Part shown: one piece after another, positions 1 to 7,375 of the stretch
How the letters are laid out: every line of letters starts with the position of its first letter
Numbering within the stretch: the stretch's first letter is position 1
Source of the DNA: Pseudomonadota bacterium
Lineage (GTDB): Bacteria; Pseudomonadota; Gammaproteobacteria; Burkholderiales; Burkholderiaceae_D
DNA: 8,252 bases
Assembly: GCA_023409175.1 (NCBI GenBank)
Contig: JAEYIG010000002.1
Span: 1-8,252 of the forward strand
Direction: 5' to 3'
Translations under genes and position numbers: made by a program
Notes under the pieces: model-generated
Told to the model about the DNA's origin: nothing
Seen by the model: only the letters and a program-made list of their open reading frames with translations
The model's database searches: none

Positions 1-12
1 TCATAATCACCC

Positions 13-42
13 TTGGCAAATTCCCGTTTATAGTGATATTTT
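13..42 (+). promoter_or_regulatory. Candidate sigma70-like promoter for pgi
   Basis: TTGGCA at 13-18 matches the -35 consensus at 5 of 6 positions. Two -10 candidates follow: GATATT at 35-40 (16-bp spacer) and TATTTT at 37-42 (18-bp spacer), each 4 of 6. A better -10 match, TATAGT at 29-34, is too close to this -35 box. Transcription would start near 48-50 and give a leader of about 70 nt before the pgi ATG. This is consensus matching by eye in AT-rich DNA, so it is weak evidence. Confidence 0.3.
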
Positions 43-121
43 AATAGAGTAGCCTTTGGACCTTGAAAGAGCTTTTATTTTGAGGCCGTCAACTGATTGC
101 ACTTCCTGTCAAACATTTGCC

Positions 122-1771
122 ATGAACCCTTCCAATCTTGTTAACGCAGCCGTCTTTGAAAAACTGACAAATCACGTTCAGGAGGCGAAAAAATGGTCGC
201 TCTCCGGGCTTTTTGAAAAAGATCCTGGCCGTTTTCCGGCAATGACCTTGACTGCCGGGGGACTTCTTCTCGATTACTCGAAAAATTGCCTTTCAGGCGA
301 AACACTGGAACTCCTCATTGAGCTGGCCAAAGAATGCCGGATCGAACAAAAACGGGACGATATGTTCCGGGGAGACAAAATCAACACGACCGAACACCGG
401 GCCGCCCTGCATACGGCACTCAGGGCACCCCGTTATGAAAAAGTTCTGGTCGATGGCAAAAACGTCATTCCGGAAATCCATGCGGTTCTCGACCGGATGC
501 ACCAATTCTCCGAAAAGATTCACTCAGGGGAATGGAAAGGATTCACCGGCAAGAGAATTACCGACATCGTCAATATCGGCATAGGCGGTTCTGACCTGGG
601 GCCAAGGATGGTGACCCAGGCATTACGGAATTTTCATGTGAAAGGGCTTACGGTTCATTTTGTCGCGAATGTCGACGGTCACGACCTCGAAGCCGTACTT
701 GACAAGACCGACCCGGAAACGACCCTCTTCATTGTCGCCTCCAAGACATTCACGACGCTGGAGACGATGCTAAATGCCCAGTCGGCACGCAGCTGGTTTC
801 TGAACACCGGAACGATCCGGGATTTGTCCAGACATTTCGTCGCCATTTCGACCAATGTCGAAGCCGTCAGGAAATTCGGCATCCCTGAAGACAATATGTT
901 CCCGTTCTGGGATTGGGTCGGAGGCCGTTATTCCGTCTGGTCGGCAATCGGCCTTCCGCTCGTACTGGCCGTTGGTTACAACCACTTTACCGAATTTCTG
1001 GCGGGCGCATATGCGATGGATGTGCATTTCAGGAACGCACCACTGGCCTCCAATATGCCGGTCATTCTGGGGCTGGTCGGCATCTGGAACCGCGATTTTC
1101 TGGGATATTCATCCGTTTCCATCGCACCCTACCTTCAGGATCTCGTCAGTTTTTCCAATTATCTCCAGCAACTCGAAATGGAAAGCAACGGGAAACAGGT
1201 CCAGAAAAACGGGCAAGCTGTCGATTACAAGACCTGTCCTGTCATTTGGGGGAATGTCGGTACGAACGGCCAGCATGCGTACTTCCAGTTGTTGCATCAG
1301 GGAACGGAAATCATCCCCGTCGATTTCATCACGGCACTCCAACCCCACCATACCCTGCCGAAACATCATGCCGCATTACTGGCCAACTGCTTTGCGCAAT
1401 CCGAAGCGCTCATGGTCGGAAAGACCCGGCAACAGGTTCGTGCCGACCTTGAAGCGGCCGGTATGGTGCCTTCAGAAATCGAGGTACAGACTCCCCAGAG
1501 AACCTTCCCCGGCAACCGGCCGAGCAATACCATATTGATGAACGTCCTCCGTCCGGAAACGCTGGGAGCCCTGATGGCCCTGTATGAACACAAGACTTTC
1601 GTTCAGGGTGCCATCTGGAACGTCAACAGCTTCGACCAGTGGGGTGTGGAATTGGGCAAGGTTCTGGCCAAAACGATCCAGAACGAACTGGACGGCAATG
1701 ATCCCGACAATAACCATGACAGTTCGACCAGCGGCCTGATCGCACTGGCAAAGGCCAGCCTGAAAAAATAA
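122..1771 (+). CDS. pgi: Glucose-6-phosphate isomerase
   Basis: This cytoplasmic enzyme interconverts glucose 6-phosphate and fructose 6-phosphate in glycolysis and gluconeogenesis. The product is 549 residues, the same length as E. coli Pgi, and is collinear with it. Phosphate-binding segments are visible as GIGGSDLG (153-160) and SKTFTT (207-212), with the family signature around DWVGGRYSVWSAIG (264-277). The catalytic residues are present: Glu354 in MESNGK, His385 in TNGQH and Lys513 in WGVELGK, each one position before E. coli Glu355, His386 and Lys514. I chose the ATG at 122 because this offset fits the family. The frame stays open back to a TTG at 56, which would add 22 unrelated residues, and neither start has a clear Shine-Dalgarno sequence. 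The gene is intact and ends just before a strong terminator. The other fructose 6-phosphate enzyme, tal, lies beyond one opposing gene. Confidence 0.97.
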   Translation: MNPSNLVNAAVFEKLTNHVQEAKKWSLSGLFEKDPGRFPAMTLTAGGLLLDYSKNCLSGETLELLIELAKECRIEQKRDDMFRGDKINTTEHRAALHTALRAPRYEKVLVDGKNVIPEIHAVLDRMHQFSEKIHSGEWKGFTGKRITDIVNIGIGGSDLGPRMVTQALRNFHVKGLTVHFVANVDGHDLEAVLDKTDPETTLFIVASKTFTTLETMLNAQSARSWFLNTGTIRDLSRHFVAISTNVEAVRKFGIPEDNMFPFWDWVGGRYSVWSAIGLPLVLAVGYNHFTEFLAGAYAMDVHFRNAPLASNMPVILGLVGIWNRDFLGYSSVSIAPYLQDLVSFSNYLQQLEMESNGKQVQKNGQAVDYKTCPVIWGNVGTNGQHAYFQLLHQGTEIIPVDFITALQPHHTLPKHHAALLANCFAQSEALMVGKTRQQVRADLEAAGMVPSEIEVQTPQRTFPGNRPSNTILMNVLRPETLGALMALYEHKTFVQGAIWNVNSFDQWGVELGKVLAKTIQNELDGNDPDNNHDSSTSGLIALAKASLKK

Positions 1772-1784
1772 GACGCTTCAGAAT

Positions 1785-1814
1785 AAAAAAGCGCACTCCC
1801 TGAGTGCGCTTTTT
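1785..1814. terminator. Bidirectional intrinsic terminator between pgi and the lipoprotein gene
   Basis: An 8-bp perfect GC-rich stem (GCGCACTC at 1791-1798 with GAGTGCGC at 1802-1809) closes a 3-nt loop. It is flanked by an A-run at 1785-1790 and a T-run at 1810-1814, so each strand has a U-tract after the hairpin. It sits in the 57-bp gap between two convergent stop codons and can end both transcripts. Confidence 0.92.
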
Positions 1815-1828
1815 GTTTTCGGGGTTCA

Positions 1829-3355
1829 TCAATCAGATGCTTGGACAAGCGTGAACTGTTTCGAGTTTCGGACTCCCGGCAATTGCGCCGATGCACTGTC
1901 AGGCAATGTGCCACTATTCATTTTGATGATTTTCGGTGACGGCCACTGCCCTTTCAACACTTCCTCTTTCGGTTGGTACAGTTGCAACAGCAAAAAGAAC
2001 CTTCCTTCCGGAATCGGCATCCAGTTCTCCGCCCTGACATCTTCCGGCCTGTTTTTCTGAAGATATAAAGTCAGCGTCCCATCTTCGTTTGACTTGAAAG
2101 GGTGTGACTGCGAACTGATTGTATACGGACTGGCAGGATAGAAGGCCGAAATCTGTTGTGCAACCGGATAGGCGGTCAGCGTCCAGAATGCATTCACAGG
2201 AGGCAAACTGTTTTTTTCAAACTTCAGTTCATACCGGTTGTTGCCGTTCAGTTTTTTCTTGCTGGCAGTGACTTCATAGACGATTCCCCAGATTTCCTCA
2301 GACGAATTTCCGTAAAGATTCTTTGATGCCATATAAGCACGATAGGGATAATTTTCCTTAAGCAGGTTGGAACTGTTGCCATACAGGACAGGCGCCTTGA
2401 CGTTTGTTTTCGACATGGCATCCAGCTCGGCCTGCCCCGCGGCCATTCCGTCGATCAGCGCTTTCTTTTCGGAATCGGACATCGTGGAATAGTCAAAGAC
2501 CTTCCCAGGCTCGATCCCGATCGTGGCAAACCGTTTCATCATGCCGCTTTCCTCAGCAGGGATCTTGCAGAACTGCAGCATGAAATTCAGGTACGTGAAA
2601 TATTCAGGCGTCTTGGCCTTGGCCGAATTGTATACCGGGAAATTCAGGGGTTCAGGGGCAGGAGGCGGCGGCGTCCGGGAAAACTGGCTCAAGGTCTCGA
2701 CTTTATAGTGGTCCAATACCGGACTGTTTTTGCCGATGCTGCCTGAATCCTTCATCTGCAGCCGGAACATGGCAAACACGAATGCAGAAGGGGATTCGAC
2801 GATTCTCGAAATGCCTGCCGGTTTTTCGCCTTTCCATCCGGGTGCCGTTACAAGCAAATGCCCTCCTTGCGCACCATCTTTCCTGGTGCTGGAATAATCG
2901 AAATCGTTCCCGAAAAGATCGATGAACTGGACAGAAAAATATCGCTTGCCTTCCACAGGAGCGATCGTGACGACAACGGGTTCCCGACGCAAATCGAGCC
3001 ATGCGCTGCCGTAAGCCATATCCGTCGTTCCCGGTTTAAGGCTGATTTCAGTCACAGACTGAATTTGTTGCCCATTTTCGTTTTCCGTCGTCTCTTCCGT
3101 TTCAACCACATCCACTTGTGCTGTCTGCGGCACAGTCGTCACTGCCAGTTCATTGAACGGTTTTACGAAATTCGGATTTTGCGTTTCGATGGCAGAAATG
3201 GCCATATTCCGATAATTTTCAACAATCGGAAAACCATAGATATATGCCTCCTTGGCAATCTGGGTGATTTCCGTTTCGTTGAGACGTTTTTTCTGGTGGC
3301 AACCTGCCATCAGAATAAGCGCCATTAAACCTATCAAAATATGCGTGAATTTCAT
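1829..3355 (-). CDS. DUF1254/DUF1214 domain lipoprotein
   Basis: The product is a 508-residue predicted lipoprotein of unknown biochemical role. A short positive N-terminus, a hydrophobic stretch and the lipobox LMAGC place the lipidated cysteine at residue 19. His20 follows, not Asp, so outer-membrane sorting would be expected by the usual rule. The DUF1254 region spans about 33-190 (AYIYGFPIVENYR, then AWLDLRREP, YFSVQFIDLFG and TAPGWKG). The DUF1214 region spans about 372-475 (NRYELKF, LPPVNAFWTLTAYP, DGTLTLYLQ, NWMPIPEG, LQLYQP). Together they match the usual two-domain architecture. Residues 83-104 form an acidic, Glu/Thr/Asn/Gln-rich insert. Soon after it, the PN-x-DT-x-Y type motif I expect from family memory reads GTTDMAYGSAWLDL. 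A Pro-rich linker (PPPPAPEP) lies near 229-236. The gene faces pgi tail to tail and diverges from tal; the ribosome site is weak. Domain calls are from motif memory, and no function should be assumed. Confidence 0.88.
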   Translation of the reverse strand: MKFTHILIGLMALILMAGCHQKKRLNETEITQIAKEAYIYGFPIVENYRNMAISAIETQNPNFVKPFNELAVTTVPQTAQVDVVETEETTENENGQQIQSVTEISLKPGTTDMAYGSAWLDLRREPVVVTIAPVEGKRYFSVQFIDLFGNDFDYSSTRKDGAQGGHLLVTAPGWKGEKPAGISRIVESPSAFVFAMFRLQMKDSGSIGKNSPVLDHYKVETLSQFSRTPPPPAPEPLNFPVYNSAKAKTPEYFTYLNFMLQFCKIPAEESGMMKRFATIGIEPGKVFDYSTMSDSEKKALIDGMAAGQAELDAMSKTNVKAPVLYGNSSNLLKENYPYRAYMASKNLYGNSSEEIWGIVYEVTASKKKLNGNNRYELKFEKNSLPPVNAFWTLTAYPVAQQISAFYPASPYTISSQSHPFKSNEDGTLTLYLQKNRPEDVRAENWMPIPEGRFFLLLQLYQPKEEVLKGQWPSPKIIKMNSGTLPDSASAQLPGVRNSKQFTLVQASD

Positions 3356-3710
3356 ATATTCAATTAATTCCGTTCAGCAACTAATTTTGTCGTAAAAATT
3401 AAATAAACAAATGTTTAGCTGAGGCAAATCGTACTGCAGCCAATCATAAATTTCCATGAAAGATTGGATATATCAATAAAATATTTTCCATCGTTCGCTT
3501 ATACTTGAAAATCGAACCGGTTCAGGCGCAATCACAAGCAGACGGATCGCCTGAAAATGAAGAACCTTTTTCTGTTGGCGGATATCTTCGCTTTTTAACT
3601 CTTTTCCGATATTGATAATTCCGGTATCGAGGTAACAGATTTACCAATATGTGTTAATTTGGAACAGCGATGATTATCCAACTGCCTCAACCCTTTGTGA
3701 AAGTACCTAT
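3356..3710. other. Divergent AT-rich intergenic region upstream of tal and the lipoprotein gene
   Basis: I see no convincing gene in this 355-bp stretch. It must hold the promoters for both divergent genes, and several dyads are present. TAAACAAATGTTTA at 3404-3417 has 6-bp arms. CCAATC (3440-3445) pairs with GATTGG (3462-3467), with an inner TTTC/GAAA stem. GAACCGGTTC at 3514-3523 is a perfect 10-bp palindrome. TTCAGGCG (3521-3528) and CGCCTGAA (3548-3555) form an 8-bp inverted repeat with a 19-nt spacer. A -10-like GATAAT at 3614-3619 could serve tal but lacks a good -35 box. Confidence 0.6.
3398..3427 (-). promoter_or_regulatory. Candidate promoter of the lipoprotein gene with a palindrome in its spacer
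   Basis: Read on the minus strand, TTGCCT (3427-3422, 4 of 6 to the -35 consensus) and TTTAAT (3403-3398, 5 of 6 to the -10 consensus) are separated by 18 bp. The spacer contains the 14-bp dyad TAAACAAATGTTTA (3404-3417), which could be an operator. Transcription would begin about 35 nt upstream of the start codon. This is consensus matching only. Confidence 0.35.
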
Positions 3711-4646
3711 ATGAACCAACTGGAACAATTGAAACAATATACGACCGTTGTAGCAGATACAGGCGACTTCCAGTCCATCGAACGTTATTCCCCTGAAGAT
3801 TCGACGACGAATCCTTCGCTGATCCTGAAAGCCGTCCAGAAAGACACTTATCAATCGCTTCTTGAAAAAACCGTCCATGACAACAAGGGCAAATCGACGG
3901 AAGACATCATGGATCGTCTCCTGGTCGCATTCGGTGTTGAAATCCTGAAAATCGTTCCGGGCCGCGTATCAACCGAAACCGATGCACGCCTGTCCTTCGA
4001 TACTGAAGGCAGTATCAAAAAAGGGCGCGAACTGATTGCCCTTTACAAGGAAAACGGCATTTCCCCCGAACGTGTGCTGATCAAGATCGCATCGACCTGG
4101 GAAGGCATCCGCGCGGCCGAAGTCCTCCAGAAAGAAGGCATCCGCTGCAACATGACATTGATGTTCTCATTGCCTCAGGCCGTTGCCTGCGCCGAGGCAC
4201 AAGTCCAGCTTATTTCCCCGTTTGTAGGACGGATTTACGACTGGTACAAAAAACAGACCGGCATTGATTACCAGGGCGCAGATGACCCCGGTGTCCAGTC
4301 GGTAAAGCGGATTTACGATTACTATCGCAAATTCGGCTATCCGACTGAAGTGATGGGAGCGAGTTTCCGTAACACTTCCCAGATCATCGAACTCGCCGGT
4401 TGCGACCTGTTGACGATCAGCCCGGAACTGTTGCAGAAACTGTCTGAATCGGATGCACCGATAACCCGCAAACTCAGCCCGGAACTTGCCAAGGCCGATC
4501 CGACCGAAAAGATCAGTGTCGATGAAAAATCATTCAGGCTGGCCTTGAATAACGATGCCATGGCGACCGAAAAACTTTCGGAAGGTATCCGTTCTTTCTG
4601 TTCAGATACGGTAAAATTGGAAAAAATGATCGATGCCTTGCGTTAA
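3711..4646 (+). CDS. tal: Transaldolase
   Basis: Transaldolase moves a dihydroxyacetone unit between sedoheptulose 7-phosphate and glyceraldehyde 3-phosphate, giving erythrose 4-phosphate and fructose 6-phosphate in the non-oxidative pentose phosphate pathway. The 311-residue product aligns along its length with E. coli TalB (317). It has [11 protein letters not shown] at the N-terminus, signature STTNPSLIL at 31-39 and the Schiff-base segment [11 protein letters not shown] with Lys125, equivalent to TalB Lys132. Asp16 and Glu89 match TalB Asp17 and Glu96. [12 protein letters not shown] and [17 protein letters not shown] are also conserved. The shorter length comes mainly from the segment after residue 55. 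I chose the ATG at 3711 because it starts at the family's N-terminus; the frame is open upstream to a GTG at 3651, whose extra 20 residues are unlike the family. The ribosome site is weak. It is preceded by a long divergent intergenic region and followed by a hairpin, so it is probably monocistronic. Confidence 0.97.
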   Translation: MNQLEQLKQYTTVVADTGDFQSIERYSPEDSTTNPSLILKAVQKDTYQSLLEKTVHDNKGKSTEDIMDRLLVAFGVEILKIVPGRVSTETDARLSFDTEGSIKKGRELIALYKENGISPERVLIKIASTWEGIRAAEVLQKEGIRCNMTLMFSLPQAVACAEAQVQLISPFVGRIYDWYKKQTGIDYQGADDPGVQSVKRIYDYYRKFGYPTEVMGASFRNTSQIIELAGCDLLTISPELLQKLSESDAPITRKLSPELAKADPTEKISVDEKSFRLALNNDAMATEKLSEGIRSFCSDTVKLEKMIDALR

Positions 4647-4673
4647 CCGGTCTTAAAATTTATTCGTTTTATT

Positions 4674-4709
4674 GAATGGTGTTTTCTTCTGACGGGGAAA
4701 ACACCATTC
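4674..4709 (+). terminator. Long hairpin after tal, probable terminator without a clean U-tract
   Basis: GAATGGTGTTTTC (4674-4686) and GAAAACACCATTC (4697-4709) form a perfect 13-bp stem. Two G-T pairs and one C-G pair could extend it inward to a TGAC loop. It begins 28 nt after the tal stop codon. What follows is GTGGTTTTGGGG, with only four T residues and G's on each side, so it is not a textbook intrinsic terminator. It may slow or partly end transcription, or protect the tal mRNA 3' end. Confidence 0.6.
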
Positions 4710-4769
4710 GTGGTTTTGGGGAACGGCATCCGGATTAATACTCGTTCTCATTACCGGTCTCTGGACTCA

Positions 4770-4793
4770 ATGACAGTACCTTTTTTATTATGA
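4770..4793 (+). other. Possible 7-codon leader frame overlapping the ATPase start
   Basis: ATG at 4770 opens a frame encoding MTVPFLL and stops at TGA 4791-4793, overlapping the ATPase ATG (4790-4792) as ATGA. A weak GGA lies 5 nt before the leader ATG, while the ATPase ATG itself has no Shine-Dalgarno sequence and is preceded by a T-run. Translational coupling or leader control is conceivable. A frame this short can easily arise by chance. Confidence 0.25.
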
Positions 4794-7369
4794 CGACAAA
4801 TCAACCCGGCATTGGCGAAGTCATCCGGAAAAAGAAAATCCGTGGCATGACCTCACGTGAGGCCAGCGAAAGGCTGCAACTTGAAGGCTTGAATGAACTG
4901 TCTTCAGCCAAACCCCAGTCGATTCTCGCGATTGCCTGGGGCGTCGTTTCCGAACCCATGTTCCTGCTGCTGCTTTCATGCGGAATCATTTACCTGCTGA
5001 TAGGCAACATGGAAGACGCCCTCATTTTGCTGGGTTCTGTCCTCATCATCGTGACCATGAGCTTTTTCCAGGAAAAGAAAAGCGAACGGACACTGGAAGC
5101 ATTACGTGATTTGACCAGCCCGCGCGCACTCGTCTTGCGGGACGATGAACAGATCCGGATTTCAGGCAAGGACGTCGTCCGAGACGATATCATTTTCCTC
5201 TCGGAAGGCGACCGTGTCCCGGCCGACGCATTCCTGCTGGAAGCGCAAAACATGACGGTCGATGAATCCCTTTTGACGGGCGAATCGGTCCCTGTCCGAA
5301 AACAGGCTGCCGAAACGGAAGGTATCCAACATGAAAACAAACCCGGTGGAGACGATTTGCCCTTTTTGTTTTCCGGTACGCTTGTCGTACAGGGAAAAGG
5401 CATTGCCCGAGTCACTGCGATCGGAGAAAAGACCGAACTGGGGAAAATCGGCAAGGCACTGTCTTCTCAGGAAGAGGAAACCAGCCGGGTTCAGGCCGAA
5501 ACCAGCCATGCCGTCAAGGTTGTTGCCACCGCCAGTGCCGCGCTCGTCGGGCTGCTGGTCATCTGGTATGGAATTACCCGTCACGACTGGTTGAACGGCA
5601 TACTCGCCGGCCTGACGCTTGCAATGAGTATCATGCCAGCCGAGTTTCCATTGGTGCTGGCTATTTTTCTGGGTCTTGGCGCCTGGCGCATGGCCCAGAA
5701 AAACGTCCTGACACGGCGTATCCCGGCGATTGAAATGCTTGGCGCCGCCACCGTCTTATGCGTCGACAAGACCGGGACATTGACCCAAAACCGGATGGTG
5801 CTTTCGAAAGTCATGTCGCATGGCGACCTGTATACATTCGAGGATGAAGCCTCGCTGGAGCACGATAACTTCCCCGAAAAATTCCATGAAACGCTGGAAT
5901 TTGCCATGCTTTCCAGCCAGCGTGACCCTTTCGATCCCATGGAAGGGGCCATCCAGAAAACCGGACGGCAAGTCCTGGCAGGAACCGAGCATATCCACGA
6001 TAGCTGGTCGCTCGTTGAAGAGTATCCTCTCTCACGTGAACTGCTCGCGATTTCCCGTGTCTGGCGATCGCCTGACCTGATCCGGTACGTCATTGCCGCC
6101 AAGGGAGCTCCTGAAGCCATTATGGATTTGTGCCATCTGGATGAAAAATCAATGGAAACGATCTCTGAACAGGTTAATTCACTGGCTGAACAGGGCTTGC
6201 GCGTTCTGGCTGTCGCAAAGGCATCCTTCAGCCATAAGGAACTCCCTTCCCAGCAACACGATTTCGATTTCGAGTTCCTTGGCATCATCGGTCTGGCCGA
6301 TCCTTTAAGGCCGACAGTCCCGGCAGCCGTCCGTGAATGCCTGACGGCAGGCATCCGTGTCGTCATGATCACTGGCGACTATCCGGCCACGGCAAAACGG
6401 ATAGCGGAAGAAGCGGGACTGGATGCCAGCGGACTTGTCCTGACAGGACAGGAAATGGAATCCCTCTCTGGCGATGAACTGAAAGAACGCCTCAAAAAAG
6501 GAAATGTCTTTTGCAGGGCGACACCTGAACAGAAACTCCAGCTCGTCAACCTCTTGAAAGAAAATGGCGACATTGTTGCCATGACGGGAGATGGCGTCAA
6601 CGACGCCCCGGCACTGAAATCAGCCCATATCGGCATTGCGATGGGAGAAAGGGGCACGGATGTCGCCCGGGAATCGGCTTCTCTTGTGCTGCTGAACGAC
6701 GATTTCTCGTCAATCGTCTCTGCCGTCAGGTTGGGAAGGCGGATATTCGACAATATCCGCAAAGCCGTTGTCTTCATCGTTGCCGCCCATATTCCCATTG
6801 CCGGCCTGTCACTGATCCCTGTCATGCTGGGCTGGCCTTTGATGTTATTGCCGATCCATATCGTGTTTTTTGAACTGATGGTCGATCCTATCTGTTCAGT
6901 CGCATTCGAAAACGAACCGGAAGAAACCGACGTGATGACACGGCCGCCAAGACCGACGAACGCAAAAATATTCGACAAGTCCATTTTGCTTCTGGGGGTC
7001 AAACAGGGATTGGCCTTGCTGGCCTGGGTCGTTTTCGTTTACTGGTTCGCCCAGAAAAACGGCTTCGATTCCGAGCAGGCCCGGACGCTCACGTTCACCG
7101 CAATGATTGTGGGGGATATCTGGCTGATCCTGATCAACCGCTCCTGGAGCAGGTCTTTCTTCAAGTCTCTCATCCAGCCCAACAGAATTCTCTGGTCTGT
7201 GCTCTGTGCGACGGTAGCCGTGCTGGTCGTGGGCATTTTCGTGCCACCTGTCAGGGCACTCTTCCATTTCGGGGCTGTCCAATGGGGTTATGTCGTCGTG
7301 TCCATTATTTCGACTGCCGCCTTTACAGGATTGATTTCCCTGATTCCTTTGTTCAGGAGAAAAAAATAA
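4790..7369 (+). CDS. P-type cation-transporting ATPase, P2-like, substrate unknown
   Basis: The product is an 859-residue inner-membrane pump driven by ATP through an aspartyl-phosphate intermediate. All core motifs are intact: actuator TGES (163-166), phosphorylation site DKTGT with Asp326, nucleotide-binding KGAPE (438-442), DPLRP (504-508), TGD (528-530) and the hinge TGDGVNDAP (599-607). Ten hydrophobic segments fit M1-M10: two before the actuator domain, M3-M4 at about 241-296, M5-M6 at about 658-706 and four C-terminal ones to 854. There is no N-terminal metal-binding domain and no CPx motif, so it is not a heavy-metal P1B pump. The layout resembles the Ca2+/Mg2+-type P2 group, but M4 has PAEFP (283-287), not PEGLP, and M6 has ELMVDP (695-700). 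Ion specificity cannot be assigned. ATG 4790 is the likely start because the conserved N-terminal region begins near residue 19; no Shine-Dalgarno sequence precedes it. The gene is convergent with the TetR-type gene, 6 bp away. Confidence 0.93.
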   Translation: MTTNQPGIGEVIRKKKIRGMTSREASERLQLEGLNELSSAKPQSILAIAWGVVSEPMFLLLLSCGIIYLLIGNMEDALILLGSVLIIVTMSFFQEKKSERTLEALRDLTSPRALVLRDDEQIRISGKDVVRDDIIFLSEGDRVPADAFLLEAQNMTVDESLLTGESVPVRKQAAETEGIQHENKPGGDDLPFLFSGTLVVQGKGIARVTAIGEKTELGKIGKALSSQEEETSRVQAETSHAVKVVATASAALVGLLVIWYGITRHDWLNGILAGLTLAMSIMPAEFPLVLAIFLGLGAWRMAQKNVLTRRIPAIEMLGAATVLCVDKTGTLTQNRMVLSKVMSHGDLYTFEDEASLEHDNFPEKFHETLEFAMLSSQRDPFDPMEGAIQKTGRQVLAGTEHIHDSWSLVEEYPLSRELLAISRVWRSPDLIRYVIAAKGAPEAIMDLCHLDEKSMETISEQVNSLAEQGLRVLAVAKASFSHKELPSQQHDFDFEFLGIIGLADPLRPTVPAAVRECLTAGIRVVMITGDYPATAKRIAEEAGLDASGLVLTGQEMESLSGDELKERLKKGNVFCRATPEQKLQLVNLLKENGDIVAMTGDGVNDAPALKSAHIGIAMGERGTDVARESASLVLLNDDFSSIVSAVRLGRRIFDNIRKAVVFIVAAHIPIAGLSLIPVMLGWPLMLLPIHIVFFELMVDPICSVAFENEPEETDVMTRPPRPTNAKIFDKSILLLGVKQGLALLAWVVFVYWFAQKNGFDSEQARTLTFTAMIVGDIWLILINRSWSRSFFKSLIQPNRILWSVLCATVAVLVVGIFVPPVRALFHFGAVQWGYVVVSIISTAAFTGLISLIPLFRRKK

Positions 7370-7375
7370 GAGGCA

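Noticed and set aside
56..121. TTG start giving Pgi a 22-residue N-terminal extension
   Set aside because: The extension matches nothing in the family, and the ATG at 122 gives the same length as E. coli Pgi with catalytic residues offset by one.
855..1538. Plus-strand open frame of 227 codons inside pgi
   Set aside because: It is out of frame with the intact, full-length Pgi and its Ser/Arg/Pro-rich translation has no domain.
2858..3328. Plus-strand open frame of 156 codons opposite the lipoprotein gene
   Set aside because: It is antisense to the coding region that carries the signal peptide and DUF1254 motifs, and its His/Arg-rich translation shows no domain.
4646..4760. Direct repeat ACCGGTCT at 4646-4653 and 4753-4760 flanking the post-tal hairpin
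   Set aside because: Eight bases over 115 bp is weak, and the core ACCGGT also occurs inside a coding region and upstream of tal. No mobile element lies between the copies.
5581..6372. Long minus-strand open frame of 263 codons inside the ATPase gene
   Set aside because: It is antisense to a gene whose frame carries every P-type ATPase motif. Its translation is Ser/Arg-rich with no recognisable domain, as expected of a shadow frame.
6379..7002. Minus-strand open frame of 207 codons over the hinge and M5-M6 region of the ATPase
   Set aside because: Same reasoning: low-complexity, Ser-rich translation opposite conserved coding sequence.
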